The notes under the pieces were generated by a model. It was given only the letters and a program-made list of their open reading frames with translations, had not been told where the DNA came from and made no database searches. From Thalassospiraceae bacterium LMO-SO8 (GTDB lineage: Bacteria; Pseudomonadota; Alphaproteobacteria; Rhodospirillales; Casp-alpha2), in assembly GCA_031655335.1 (NCBI GenBank), contig CP134226.1, positions 3,096,001-3,160,000 on the forward strand: a stretch of 64,000 nt of DNA, in the 5' to 3' direction. Of the stretch, positions 25,944-33,729 are shown in pieces (position 1 is the first letter of the stretch; each line of letters starts with the position of its first letter). Position numbers and translations under genes: made by a program.

Positions 25944-26687
25944 CTACAGCAAATCGCTGAAGTACGCCAAGTGCGTGGTGTCACATCGGCTGATGCGCAG
26001 TTCCACCGGCGTGCCGTCGAGGGTCTGCGCGATGCGCTCGATGCGCAGCAGGGGCGCGCCCCGGTCCAGGCCCAGGTGGGTCACGTCGTCGGGTCCGGCG
26101 GCCTCGGCGGTGATTTTCTCGACCGCGCGATGGACGATCACGGCGAAGCGGTCCTGGTAAAGCTGATAGAGCGTGTTGGGCACCTGCGCCTTGTTGAGGT
26201 CGCCCAAATCCGGGAACAGGTCGTCGGGCAGGATGATGACCTCCAGGATCGCGCGCCGCGCCATCAGGTCGCGCACGCGCTTGATCTCGACCACCCGCGC
26301 CTGCGGCGAGAGGCTGAGCGCCAGGGCCTCGGCCTGGGTCCCGCGCCGCCGCGTCACCGACAGCACGCGCGAGGTCGGCAGGCGGCGCTCACCATCCGCC
26401 GCGACCAGATGGAAGAAGTGGAAGCGGTCGCGTTCCGGGCCGTGGGCATGGACGAAGGTGCCGCGCCCCTGATGGCGGATCACCAGATTCTCCCGCGCCA
26501 TTTCGTCGAGCGCGCGGCGCACCGTGCCCTGGGCGACGCCGAAGCGGGCGGCGAGTTTCTGTTCCGACGGCAGGGGGTCGGTCACCGGATAGCGGCCCTG
26601 GGCGATCTCGCGCAAGAGCGCTTCGCGCACCTGCCGGTACAGCGGTCCATCGCCGGAACGGGGCCGGTCCCCCCAGGTTTCAGGCAT
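25944..26687 (-). CDS. GntR/HutC-type regulator with UTRA ligand domain
   Basis: A 247-residue regulator. The N-terminal winged helix (about 14-80) shows LYRQVREALLREIAQGRYP, LPSEQKLAARFGV and RRALDEMARENLVIRHQGRG. The C-terminal UTRA domain ends RISRCDTTHLAYFSDLL. HutC-type regulators are usually repressors released by a pathway metabolite. It is divergent from the ComDE-like operon starting at 26958, and a long inverted repeat at 26715-26741 lies 28 bases upstream of its start, the probable operator for both units. The ligand would be expected to be a sulfonate or 2-oxo acid of that pathway. Confidence 0.9.
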   Translation of the reverse strand: MPETWGDRPRSGDGPLYRQVREALLREIAQGRYPVTDPLPSEQKLAARFGVAQGTVRRALDEMARENLVIRHQGRGTFVHAHGPERDRFHFFHLVAADGERRLPTSRVLSVTRRRGTQAEALALSLSPQARVVEIKRVRDLMARRAILEVIILPDDLFPDLGDLNKAQVPNTLYQLYQDRFAVIVHRAVEKITAEAAGPDDVTHLGLDRGAPLLRIERIAQTLDGTPVELRISRCDTTHLAYFSDLL

Positions 26688-26714
26688 GGGCGGTCCCTTC
26701 GCCGAAAAAACGCC

Positions 26715-26741
26715 AAGTCTTCTATAAGAGTTATAAGACTT
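26715..26741. promoter_or_regulatory. Candidate GntR operator
   Basis: AAGTCTT and the terminal AAGACTT are perfect inverted 7-bp arms (26715-26721 and 26735-26741), enclosing TATAA and TTATA inner half sites. The 27-bp element is AT-rich against a GC-rich background and lies between the GntR gene and the decarboxylase operon. A TTGACG (26744-26749), possibly a -35 box for the operon, follows directly. Confidence 0.6.
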
Positions 26742-26957
26742 GCTTGACGGCGGCAAGAGCCAAGGACTATTGCGGGTACGGGCCACTGAACAAGGGAACG
26801 TCAATCCCGGCCCGCATGCGACGTTTGAGGAAACCCAGGGCGCACCCTGAACCCATATCGTTCGGCGCAAGGCCGTTCCCCCGATCCCGCAGCAGTCTCG
26901 TAGGTGCGGCGGCAGGGGCCGGAATTTTGCGCGGAACCTGGACCCGGAGGACAAGTC

Positions 26958-27455
26958 TTGTCGATTCATAAACAGATCGTCACGGACATGGTGAACAACA
27001 ACATCGAGTTCATCACCACTGTTCCGTGCAAGCAGCTCGGCGGCGTGATCGAGGAAGCCGAAAATCACCCCAGCATCATGCACGTGCCGTGCAACAAGGA
27101 AGACGAAGGCATGGGCCTGTGTGCCGGCGCCTTCATGGGCGGCAAGCGGTCGGCCATCATCATGCAGAACACGGCGCTGGGCGTGACGCTCAATTCGCTG
27201 GCGACGCTGATCCAGTTCTATCACATCCCGCTGCCCATGCTGATCAGCTACCGCGGCGAGCTGGGCGAGCCGGTGGCCTGTCAGGTCGAAATGGCCCTGC
27301 ACACCAAGGCCCTGCTGGCGCAGATGCTGATCCCGACCTACCACTTCCACAAGCGGGAAGACGCGGGCGAGCTCGACAAGATTCTCAAGTACACCTTCAT
27401 GTGCAACAAGCCGGTGGCCATTCTGACCGACGCCACCTTCTGGAAAGGGGAATGA
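26958..27455 (+). CDS. comD: ThDP-dependent decarboxylase, alpha subunit, pair 2 (sulfopyruvate decarboxylase-like)
   Basis: A 165-residue PYR-domain subunit. The cofactor-activating glutamate region is PCNKEDEGMGLCAGAFMGG (Glu48-50), followed by IPLPMLISYRG. The first in-frame ATG lies far upstream of any ribosome site, while TTG at 26958 has CGGAGG (26945-26950) seven bases before it, so TTG is the chosen start (MSIHKQIVTDMV). It pairs with the beta subunit immediately downstream. The split architecture and neighbouring hydroxyacid dehydrogenases favour sulfopyruvate over phosphonopyruvate as substrate; no assay-level evidence is visible. Confidence 0.75.
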   Translation: MSIHKQIVTDMVNNNIEFITTVPCKQLGGVIEEAENHPSIMHVPCNKEDEGMGLCAGAFMGGKRSAIIMQNTALGVTLNSLATLIQFYHIPLPMLISYRGELGEPVACQVEMALHTKALLAQMLIPTYHFHKREDAGELDKILKYTFMCNKPVAILTDATFWKGE

Positions 27456-27457
27456 CC

Positions 27458-28021
27458 ATGATCCGCTCCGAAGTCTTGAAAAGCCTGATCCCGGTCATTT
27501 CCGATCAGTTCGTGGTCTGCAACATCGGCCTGCCCAGCCAGGAACTCCACCTGCTGGACGATCAGCCGACCAACTTCTACATGCTCGGCACCATGGGCCT
27601 GTCGTCGTCCATCGGCCTCGGTCTCGCCCTGGCGCAGAAGCAGACGATCATCGCGATCGACGGCGACGGCTCGGTCCTGACCAACCTGGGCACCCTGCCG
27701 ACCATCGGCAACAACGTGGCCGACAACTTCATCCTCCTGATCATCGACAACGGCAGCTACGGCTCGACCGGCGACCAGCCGACCTATGCCGGCAAGAAGA
27801 CGTCGCTGACCAAGGTCGCCCAGGCCTGCGGCTGCGACAACGTGATCGAGTGCAAGGCCGAAGACACGGCTCAGGTCATGAAGGACGCCATCGCGTCGAA
27901 GAAGCAGACGGTCATCGTCTGCAAGTGCGAGTCGGGCAACATCCCGGTTCCCAACATCACCATGGACCAGGTCGTCATCCGCGACCGCTTCATGAAGGCG
28001 CTTGCGGCGGCCAACGCCTAA
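27458..28021 (+). CDS. comE: ThDP-dependent decarboxylase, beta subunit, pair 2 (sulfopyruvate decarboxylase-like)
   Basis: A 187-residue PP-domain subunit with the ThDP motif GDGSVLTNLG (from 69) through IIDNGSYGSTG (Asn98). With the alpha subunit it would convert sulfopyruvate to sulfoacetaldehyde and CO2 in the cytoplasm. Two in-frame ATGs exist: 27452 overlaps the alpha stop codon, and 27458 has GGGG seven bases upstream and is preferred. The genes are translationally coupled. Downstream come two dehydrogenases that could interconvert sulfolactate and sulfopyruvate. Sulfoacetaldehyde acetyltransferase (Xsc) is not in the window. Confidence 0.77.
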   Translation: MIRSEVLKSLIPVISDQFVVCNIGLPSQELHLLDDQPTNFYMLGTMGLSSSIGLGLALAQKQTIIAIDGDGSVLTNLGTLPTIGNNVADNFILLIIDNGSYGSTGDQPTYAGKKTSLTKVAQACGCDNVIECKAEDTAQVMKDAIASKKQTVIVCKCESGNIPVPNITMDQVVIRDRFMKALAAANA

Positions 28022-28083
28022 AAGCACCTCGTACGATGTCCTCCCGGCCAGGGGCGGGACGCGCCGGCAACCACCGCCGCGCG

Positions 28084-28098
28084 CCCGCCCTTGGCGGG
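28084..28098 (+). terminator. Hairpin between comE-like and hydroxyacid dehydrogenase genes
   Basis: CCCGCC-CTT-GGCGGG forms a short perfect stem in the 157-base gap after the beta subunit. A T-rich TTTTTC follows about 30 bases later, next to a second GC-rich inverted repeat. It may attenuate downstream expression; as a full terminator it is weak. Confidence 0.3.
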
Positions 28099-28178
28099 TC
28101 CTTCGGGGGCGGTTAAGGTCTCCCGGCTTTTTCTTGGGCGGCCGCCCGGCCGCCGCAGCCCCTGGAGTAATTTGCCAA

Positions 28179-29111
28179 ATGGCCGACATCCTCATCACCG
28201 AATTCATGGACGAAACCCAGGTCGCGCGTCTGGCCGAAAGCTACGACGTGTCCTATCAGCCGGACCTCGTCGCCGAGCAGGACAAGATCCCGGCCCTGAT
28301 GAAGGGCGTGCGCGGCCTGATCGTGCGCAACGCGACCCAGGTGCGGGGGGCGGTGCTGGACGCGGCCGACAAGCTGGAATGCGTCGGACGCCTGGGTGTC
28401 GGGCTCGACAACATCGACATGGACGCCTGCGCCGCCCGTGGCGTGAAGGTGTTTCCCGCCATCGGCGCCAATTCCGATTCCGTGGCCGAACTGGCCATGG
28501 GCGCGATCTACGTCATGTTCCGCCGCTCCTACCTGGCGACGCCCGACGTCATCGCCGGCAAGTGGCCGCGCATCGAACTGATGGGCCGCGAGGTTCAGGG
28601 CAAGACGCTCGGCATCATCGGCATGGGCTGGACCGGGCAGGCGCTGGCCTGGCGGGCGCGCGGCAACGGCATGCTGCGCGTCGCTTACGACCCCTGGGTC
28701 AAGAAGGACGATCCGCGCTGGGCCGACTGCAAGGTGGAGCGGGCGGAAACGCTCGACGAGCTGCTGCCGCAGTGCGACGCGATTTCCATCCACGTGCCGC
28801 TGACCGACGACACGCGCAACCTGTTCAACGCCCAGACCATCGCCAAGATGAAGGACCGCGCGTTGCTGCTGAACCTGTCGCGGGGCGGCATCGTCGACGA
28901 GCAGGCGATGGTCGACGCGCTCAAATCCGGCAAGCTGTGGGGCGCCTTCACCGACGTGTTCGTCGAGGAGCCGCTCAAGTCCCCCAACATCTTCGAAGGC
29001 GTGCCCAACCTGTACTGCACGCCCCATGTCGGCCCGCGCACGGAAGAGGGCGAGGGCAAGGTGTCCACCGTCACCGCCGACGCGGTGCTCAACTGTCTGA
29101 ACGGGAATTAA
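28179..29111 (+). CDS. D-2-hydroxyacid dehydrogenase, possible (S)-sulfolactate dehydrogenase
   Basis: A 310-residue NAD-dependent enzyme of the D-3-phosphoglycerate dehydrogenase group. The Rossmann motif is GIIGMGWTGQA near 147-157, the catalytic Arg is in NLSRGGIVDE, a Glu is in VFVEEP, and the catalytic His is in CTPHVGPRTEEG. It reduces 2-oxo acids to 2-hydroxyacids or the reverse. SlcC, the (S)-sulfolactate dehydrogenase of Chromohalobacter, belongs to this family, and the comDE-like genes upstream make that the leading guess. Ordinary hydroxypyruvate or glyoxylate reductase activity is the alternative. Confidence 0.82.
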   Translation: MADILITEFMDETQVARLAESYDVSYQPDLVAEQDKIPALMKGVRGLIVRNATQVRGAVLDAADKLECVGRLGVGLDNIDMDACAARGVKVFPAIGANSDSVAELAMGAIYVMFRRSYLATPDVIAGKWPRIELMGREVQGKTLGIIGMGWTGQALAWRARGNGMLRVAYDPWVKKDDPRWADCKVERAETLDELLPQCDAISIHVPLTDDTRNLFNAQTIAKMKDRALLLNLSRGGIVDEQAMVDALKSGKLWGAFTDVFVEEPLKSPNIFEGVPNLYCTPHVGPRTEEGEGKVSTVTADAVLNCLNGN

Positions 29112-29115
29112 CACG

Positions 29116-30159
29116 ATGGCGATCAAGACCCTGGACGAACTCGAACAGCTGGCCTTCAAGGTCTTCCTGAATTCGAACGTTTCGGAAAACAACGCGGCCC
29201 ATGTGGTGCGCGCCCTGGTTCAGGCCGAAGCCGACGGCGTGCCGTCGCACGGCCTGTCGCGGGTACCCAGCTATGCCGACCAGGCCAAGTCGGGCAAGGT
29301 CAACGGCCATGCCATCGCCCGCCTGGAACAGACGGCGACGGCGGCGCTGCGCGTCGACGCCAACGGCGGCTATGCCTATCCGGCCATTCATCTGGGCCTC
29401 GGCCGCGCCATCACCCTGGCCCAGGAAGCGGGCATCGTCGGCCTCGCCATCGGCAATTCCCACCACGGCGGCGTCGGCGGCCACCCGGTCGAAGCCGCCG
29501 CCCGCAAGGGCCTGATCGCCATGGGCTTTCTCAACGCGCCCGCGGCCATCGCCCCCTGGAACGGCACCCGCGCCCTTTACGGCACCAACCCCATCGCCTT
29601 CGCCTGCCCGCGACGCAACGCCGACGGCACGGATTGGGGCGACCCGATCCTGGTCGACCTGGCGCTCAGCAAGGTCGCGCGCGGCAAGATCATGATGGCC
29701 GCCAACAAGGGCGAGCCGATCCCCGAGGGCTGGTCCACGGACAAGCACGGCAAGCCGACGACGGACGCCAAGGAAGCGCTGGACGGCGGCCTGATGATCC
29801 CCATGGGCGACGCCAAGGGGGCGGCCCTGGTGCTGATGGTGGAAATCCTGGCCGCGACCCTCACGGGCTCCAACCACGGCTTCGAGGCCTCCAGCTTCTT
29901 CGCCGCCGACGGCGAGCCGCCCAAGGTCGGCCAGTTCTTCATCCTGATCGACCCGTCCGCCTTCGCCCACGAGGACGAGGAAACCGCCGGCAACCGCTTC
30001 ATTGAACGCATCGGCACCCTGGTCCAGGCCATCACCGAGCAAGACGGCGCCTGGCTGCCCGGCGTCGACCGCTGGGCCAACCGCGCCAAGGCCAACGCCG
30101 AGGGCGTGAACGTGCCGGATAATCTGTTGGAAGATTTGGAGAAGCGGGCGGCGGGATAA
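29116..30159 (+). CDS. Malate/L-lactate dehydrogenase family oxidoreductase, possible (R)-sulfolactate dehydrogenase
   Basis: A 347-residue NAD(P)-dependent enzyme of the Ldh_2 family, distinct in fold from the preceding dehydrogenase. The catalytic His is in GNSHHGGVGG and the substrate region is YGTNPIAFACP; the N-terminus SHGLSRVPSYADQ is also typical. ComC, the (R)-sulfolactate dehydrogenase, belongs here. Two dehydrogenases of opposite stereochemistry side by side, four bases apart, match the known sulfolactate racemising pair. Substrate assignment is inference from context. Confidence 0.83.
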   Translation: MAIKTLDELEQLAFKVFLNSNVSENNAAHVVRALVQAEADGVPSHGLSRVPSYADQAKSGKVNGHAIARLEQTATAALRVDANGGYAYPAIHLGLGRAITLAQEAGIVGLAIGNSHHGGVGGHPVEAAARKGLIAMGFLNAPAAIAPWNGTRALYGTNPIAFACPRRNADGTDWGDPILVDLALSKVARGKIMMAANKGEPIPEGWSTDKHGKPTTDAKEALDGGLMIPMGDAKGAALVLMVEILAATLTGSNHGFEASSFFAADGEPPKVGQFFILIDPSAFAHEDEETAGNRFIERIGTLVQAITEQDGAWLPGVDRWANRAKANAEGVNVPDNLLEDLEKRAAG

Positions 30160-30238
30160 CTCTAAGCGTTACGCTGAAGGGGCATCTATTTTTTTGAGAT
30201 GAGATAAAATTAAGAGCGTGCCCATCTTAAACTAGACT

Positions 30239-30838
30239 TCACCCGAAGCTAATGTTGTCCCAACCGACGTCAAACGGTTTTAGTTTTACTGCGATCACGA
30301 GCCGTGAATCATTGTCACCGGCCTCAGCAGAGGATGGTTCTAAAAGTGTGTCAGTTTCGACTGATACATGAGAAATAAGATTGTCATCAGTCAGCAGGCA
30401 AAAGAATGGAATTTCGTCGTCACCAGGGGTTTCGAATCCACCTAACTCGCTTGAATTTCCAGGCATTCGAAGCGCATCGAAAATTGTTTTGAGACGATTG
30501 TCGATGTCGCCAGACCTTACCGCCTCTCCAGGGAAGCCGCGCCTGAGGAAAAGAATTTCCAAGCTACAGATTAACGATAAATCCGGCGTGACTAACGGAA
30601 CAAAGTTGTAGTTCTCTAATTTGTATTTTTGAGAGAGATGATCGACCAGTTTTACCTCAGGCTGTACTCGTCCGAGGCGGCGGTGTGATAAGTAAGCGGT
30701 GCTGAGGTACGGATGAACTTGCCAATAGTGCCGAAGTTGTCGATGGAAAATTTTACGAATTTCGTGTTTGTGTGAGGCGCGAGTATTGCTTCGAGAAGCG
30801 CCGAGGAGATGACCTTCGTAGGTAAGGCGGAATTCCAT
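30239..30838 (-). CDS. AT-rich hypothetical protein with RusA-like motif
   Basis: A 199-residue protein in a patch clearly richer in A+T than its surroundings, with codon use unlike its neighbours, suggesting recent acquisition. The segment SGDIDNRLKTIFDALRMP matches the RusA Holliday-junction resolvase signature: two Asp separated by one residue (DID), then Lys four residues after the second Asp. A DD pair follows in LLTDDNLISHVSVE, where RusA has its third catalytic Asp, though after a longer insertion. No phage genes flank it. The start has GAGGAGAG upstream. A structure-specific nuclease is a reasonable guess, unproven. Confidence 0.55.
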   Translation of the reverse strand: MEFRLTYEGHLLGASRSNTRASHKHEIRKIFHRQLRHYWQVHPYLSTAYLSHRRLGRVQPEVKLVDHLSQKYKLENYNFVPLVTPDLSLICSLEILFLRRGFPGEAVRSGDIDNRLKTIFDALRMPGNSSELGGFETPGDDEIPFFCLLTDDNLISHVSVETDTLLEPSSAEAGDNDSRLVIAVKLKPFDVGWDNISFG

Positions 30839-30887
30839 AAATCTCTCCTCGAGGTAAGCTCGAATTACATTAAGCTTTAGCAGCCTA

Positions 30888-32315
30888 TCAAGGCACCACC
30901 TTCCCCGGATTCATGATGCCCTTGGGGTCGAGCGCCTGTTTGATCGAGCGCAGCAGGTGTTTCTCCACGTCCGTCTTGTAGCGCTCCATCTCGTGCACTT
31001 TCAGAAGCCCGATGCCGTGTTCGGCGGAGAACGAGCCGCCGAGGCTGTCGGCGATGTCGTGGACGCCGGGGGGCACCTCGTTGCGCAGGCGTTCGGCGTC
31101 TTCCGGGGTCGTGTCCTTGGGCATCACCAGGTTGTAGTGCAGGTTGCCGTCACCCATGTGGCCGAAGGCCATGATGGTGACGCCGGGGATGACCTTTTCC
31201 GCGTGCGGGTCGGCCTTGGCGAGGAACTCGGGAATCTTGGAGACGGGCACGGAAATGTCGTGCTTGGCGGAGGGCCCGCAGTGCTTCAAGGCCTCGGGAA
31301 TGCTTTCCCGGATGTTCCACAGGCGCGCCGCCTGCTCGCCCGATTCCGCCAGCACGGCGTCGATGATCTCGCCCGCCTCGAACGCCTCGCCGAGCGCCGC
31401 CTCCGCCAGGTCGCGGATCACGCCCTTCTGCCCCGACGCCATTTCGATCAGCGCGTGGTGTTCATAGCGTTCCGTGAACGGGTCCTGGCTGCCCGGGATG
31501 TGTTCGAACACGGCGTCCATGGGGGCGCGGCAGATGTATTCGAAGCTGGTCACCTGATCGCCCGTCGCGGCCTTGAGGCGCGTCAGCAGGGACGACAGAT
31601 GGGCCGGCGTTTCCGCCGCGACCATGGCGGTCGTCGTCTCGGCGGGGCGGGGGAACAGCTTGAGCACGGCGGCGGTGATGATGCCGAGGGTGCCTTCGGC
31701 GCCCATGAAGATGTGCTTCAGGTCATAGCCCGTGTTGTTCTTGCGCAGGCCGCGCAGCCCGTTCCACACGCGGCCGTCGGATGTGACGACCTCCAGCCCC
31801 AGCACCAGGTCCCGGGCGTTGCCGTAGCGCAGCACCTGGATGCCGCCGGCGTTGGTCGAGAGGTTGCCGCCGATCTGGCAGGTTCCTTCGGCGGCCAGCG
31901 ACAGGGGGAACAGGAGGCCCGCGTTCTCGGCCTTGTCCTGGATCTCCTTCAGGATGCAGCCGGCCTCGACCGTCATGGTCGCGTTCACGGGATCGATCTC
32001 GCGCACGGCGTTCATGCGGCCCATGTTGATGAGCACGCCGCCCTGGGCGACGGCGCCGCCGCACAGGCCCGTGTTGCCGCCCTGGGGCGTGATGGTCACG
32101 CCGTGTTCGGCGCAGATGGCGACGATCCTGGAGACCTCTTCCGTATTGGCCGGGCGCAGCACCAGCGGGCTTTCGCCGTGGTAGTAATTGCGCTCCTCCG
32201 CCAGATAGGGGGCCATGTCGGCCTCGGTCTCGTACCAGCCCTTGTCGCCCACGGCGGCTTTCAGCGCCTGGCGCGCGGTTTCGGGAAGGGGGGGCATATG
32301 GGCGCCGTCGGCCAT
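30888..32315 (-). CDS. FAD-linked 2-hydroxyacid oxidase (GlcD/D-lactate dehydrogenase type)
   Basis: A 475-residue PCMH-type flavoprotein. The FAD-binding domain shows PQGGNTGLCGGAV and LAAEGTCQIGGNLSTNAGG, and the C-terminal cap ends SAEHGIGLLK and DPKGIMNPGKVV. It oxidises a 2-hydroxyacid such as D-lactate, glycolate or D-2-hydroxyglutarate and passes electrons to the respiratory chain. Its place beside the putative sulfolactate genes makes a sulfolactate oxidase role conceivable. The ATG at 32315 has AAGGAA eight bases upstream. It is divergent from the DadA-like gene. Confidence 0.88.
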   Translation of the reverse strand: MADGAHMPPLPETARQALKAAVGDKGWYETEADMAPYLAEERNYYHGESPLVLRPANTEEVSRIVAICAEHGVTITPQGGNTGLCGGAVAQGGVLINMGRMNAVREIDPVNATMTVEAGCILKEIQDKAENAGLLFPLSLAAEGTCQIGGNLSTNAGGIQVLRYGNARDLVLGLEVVTSDGRVWNGLRGLRKNNTGYDLKHIFMGAEGTLGIITAAVLKLFPRPAETTTAMVAAETPAHLSSLLTRLKAATGDQVTSFEYICRAPMDAVFEHIPGSQDPFTERYEHHALIEMASGQKGVIRDLAEAALGEAFEAGEIIDAVLAESGEQAARLWNIRESIPEALKHCGPSAKHDISVPVSKIPEFLAKADPHAEKVIPGVTIMAFGHMGDGNLHYNLVMPKDTTPEDAERLRNEVPPGVHDIADSLGGSFSAEHGIGLLKVHEMERYKTDVEKHLLRSIKQALDPKGIMNPGKVVP

Positions 32316-32405
32316 GATTTTGTTCCTTGAAGGCGATGGTCACTGGGGATGTTTCCGGTCATATTTGCCACGATGGCCGCCCAACGACAAGCCGGAGCCC
32401 CGCCC

Positions 32406-33710
32406 ATGACCGCGACAATTTCTCAACCCAAGCCCGAGAATTCCAAAAGCGTCCCGCAAGGCGGCACGCCGGGGGAAACCACCGTCTGCGTCATCGGCGC
32501 CGGCATCGTCGGGGTCAACTGCGCGCTGGCGGCGGTGAAGGAGGGCTTCAAGGTCACCCTGATCGACCGGATCGAGCCGGGCGAGGCGTGCTCCTTCGGC
32601 AACGCCGGCATCCTGGCCGAATGGTCCTTCGTGCCGACCTTCGGGCCGGAGGTGCTGCGCAATGTGCCGGGCTATCTGATCGACCCCAAGGGACCGCTGA
32701 CCATCCGCTGGACGCGCCTGCCGCATATCCTGCCCTGGCTGTTGCGCATGCTGCGCTTCGCCAGCGTCTCGCACCAACGCCGCGCCGCCGACGCCCTGCG
32801 CCATCTGACCATCGGCTGTTCCGAATCCTATGCCGCGATGGCGGCGGAGGCGGGGGCGCCCGAACTGGTGCGCCGCGACCCGGTGTTGCAGGTCTACGAC
32901 GTTGAGGCGGATTTCAAGAAGGCGGACGCCGACCTTGCCTTCCGCGCGACCTACGGCATCAAGTATCAGGCGCTGGACCGCAAGGAACTGACCGATCTGG
33001 AGCCGGCGCTCGGCCCCGATTTCAAATGGGCCCATGCGCTGCTCGGCGGCGGCACCACGACCAATCCAGGCCGCCTGACCAAGGTCCTGGCCGAGACCTT
33101 CGTGAAGCGCGGCGGCACGCTCACGCGGGGCGAGGTGCGGGGGCTTGCGCGGAAAGCCGACGGCGGGTTCCGTATCGAGACGTCGGACGGCGTGATGGAG
33201 GCGGACCGCATCGTGCTGGCCGCGGGCGCCTTTTCCCACAAGCTGGCGGCCCTGTTGGGCGAGAAAATCCCGCTCGGGACCGAACGCGGCTACCACGCCA
33301 TCCTGGCCGACCCGGGGGTGCAGGTGAACCACGCCGTCGGCTGGAAGGCCCGGGCGTTCTATGCCTCGCCCATGGAGATGGGCCTGCGCCTGGCCGGCAC
33401 GGTCGAGCTGGCGGGGCTGGAGCCGCCGCCCGATTACGCCCGGGTGAAGGTCATGACCGATCTGGTGCCCAAGCTGCTGCCGGGCGTGAAGACGGAGGTG
33501 TCGACCCAGTGGATGGGCTTCCGTCCGACCCTGCCGGACAGCCTGCCGGTGCTGGGGCCGTCGTCCACGGCGCCGGGGCTGTTCCATGCCTTCGGCCATC
33601 AGCACGTGGGCCTGACCTGCGGCCCGGCGACGGGGCGCGTCATCGCGCGGCTGCTGAAGGGCGAGGCGCCGAACGTCGATCTGACGCCGTTCCGGGCGGA
33701 TCGGTTCTAA
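32406..33710 (+). CDS. FAD-dependent D-amino acid dehydrogenase (DadA) family oxidoreductase
   Basis: A 434-residue DAO-fold flavoprotein. The dinucleotide motif GAGIVGVNCALAA lies near residue 34, followed by FGNAGILAEW, a DadA-like substrate-loop feature, and a C-terminal GHQHVGLTCGPATGRVIA. It deaminates D-amino acids or oxidises related amines, feeding electrons to quinone. The ATG at 32406 gives MTATISQPKPENSKS; an ATG at 32373 is also in frame. It is divergent from the GlcD-type oxidase by about 90 bases; the two may be co-regulated. Confidence 0.87.
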   Translation: MTATISQPKPENSKSVPQGGTPGETTVCVIGAGIVGVNCALAAVKEGFKVTLIDRIEPGEACSFGNAGILAEWSFVPTFGPEVLRNVPGYLIDPKGPLTIRWTRLPHILPWLLRMLRFASVSHQRRAADALRHLTIGCSESYAAMAAEAGAPELVRRDPVLQVYDVEADFKKADADLAFRATYGIKYQALDRKELTDLEPALGPDFKWAHALLGGGTTTNPGRLTKVLAETFVKRGGTLTRGEVRGLARKADGGFRIETSDGVMEADRIVLAAGAFSHKLAALLGEKIPLGTERGYHAILADPGVQVNHAVGWKARAFYASPMEMGLRLAGTVELAGLEPPPDYARVKVMTDLVPKLLPGVKTEVSTQWMGFRPTLPDSLPVLGPSSTAPGLFHAFGHQHVGLTCGPATGRVIARLLKGEAPNVDLTPFRADRF

Positions 33711-33729
33711 AAACTCAGGAAGTTCGGAT

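Noticed and set aside
25944-27350. A 468-codon reading of the GntR gene starting at 27350
   Set aside because: The extra N-terminus overlaps the comD-like gene in antisense, while the winged-helix domain begins right after the ATG at 26687.
30160-30887. Insertion sequence or prophage remnant around the AT-rich gene
   Set aside because: No transposase, integrase, terminal inverted repeats or target duplication could be seen at the borders.
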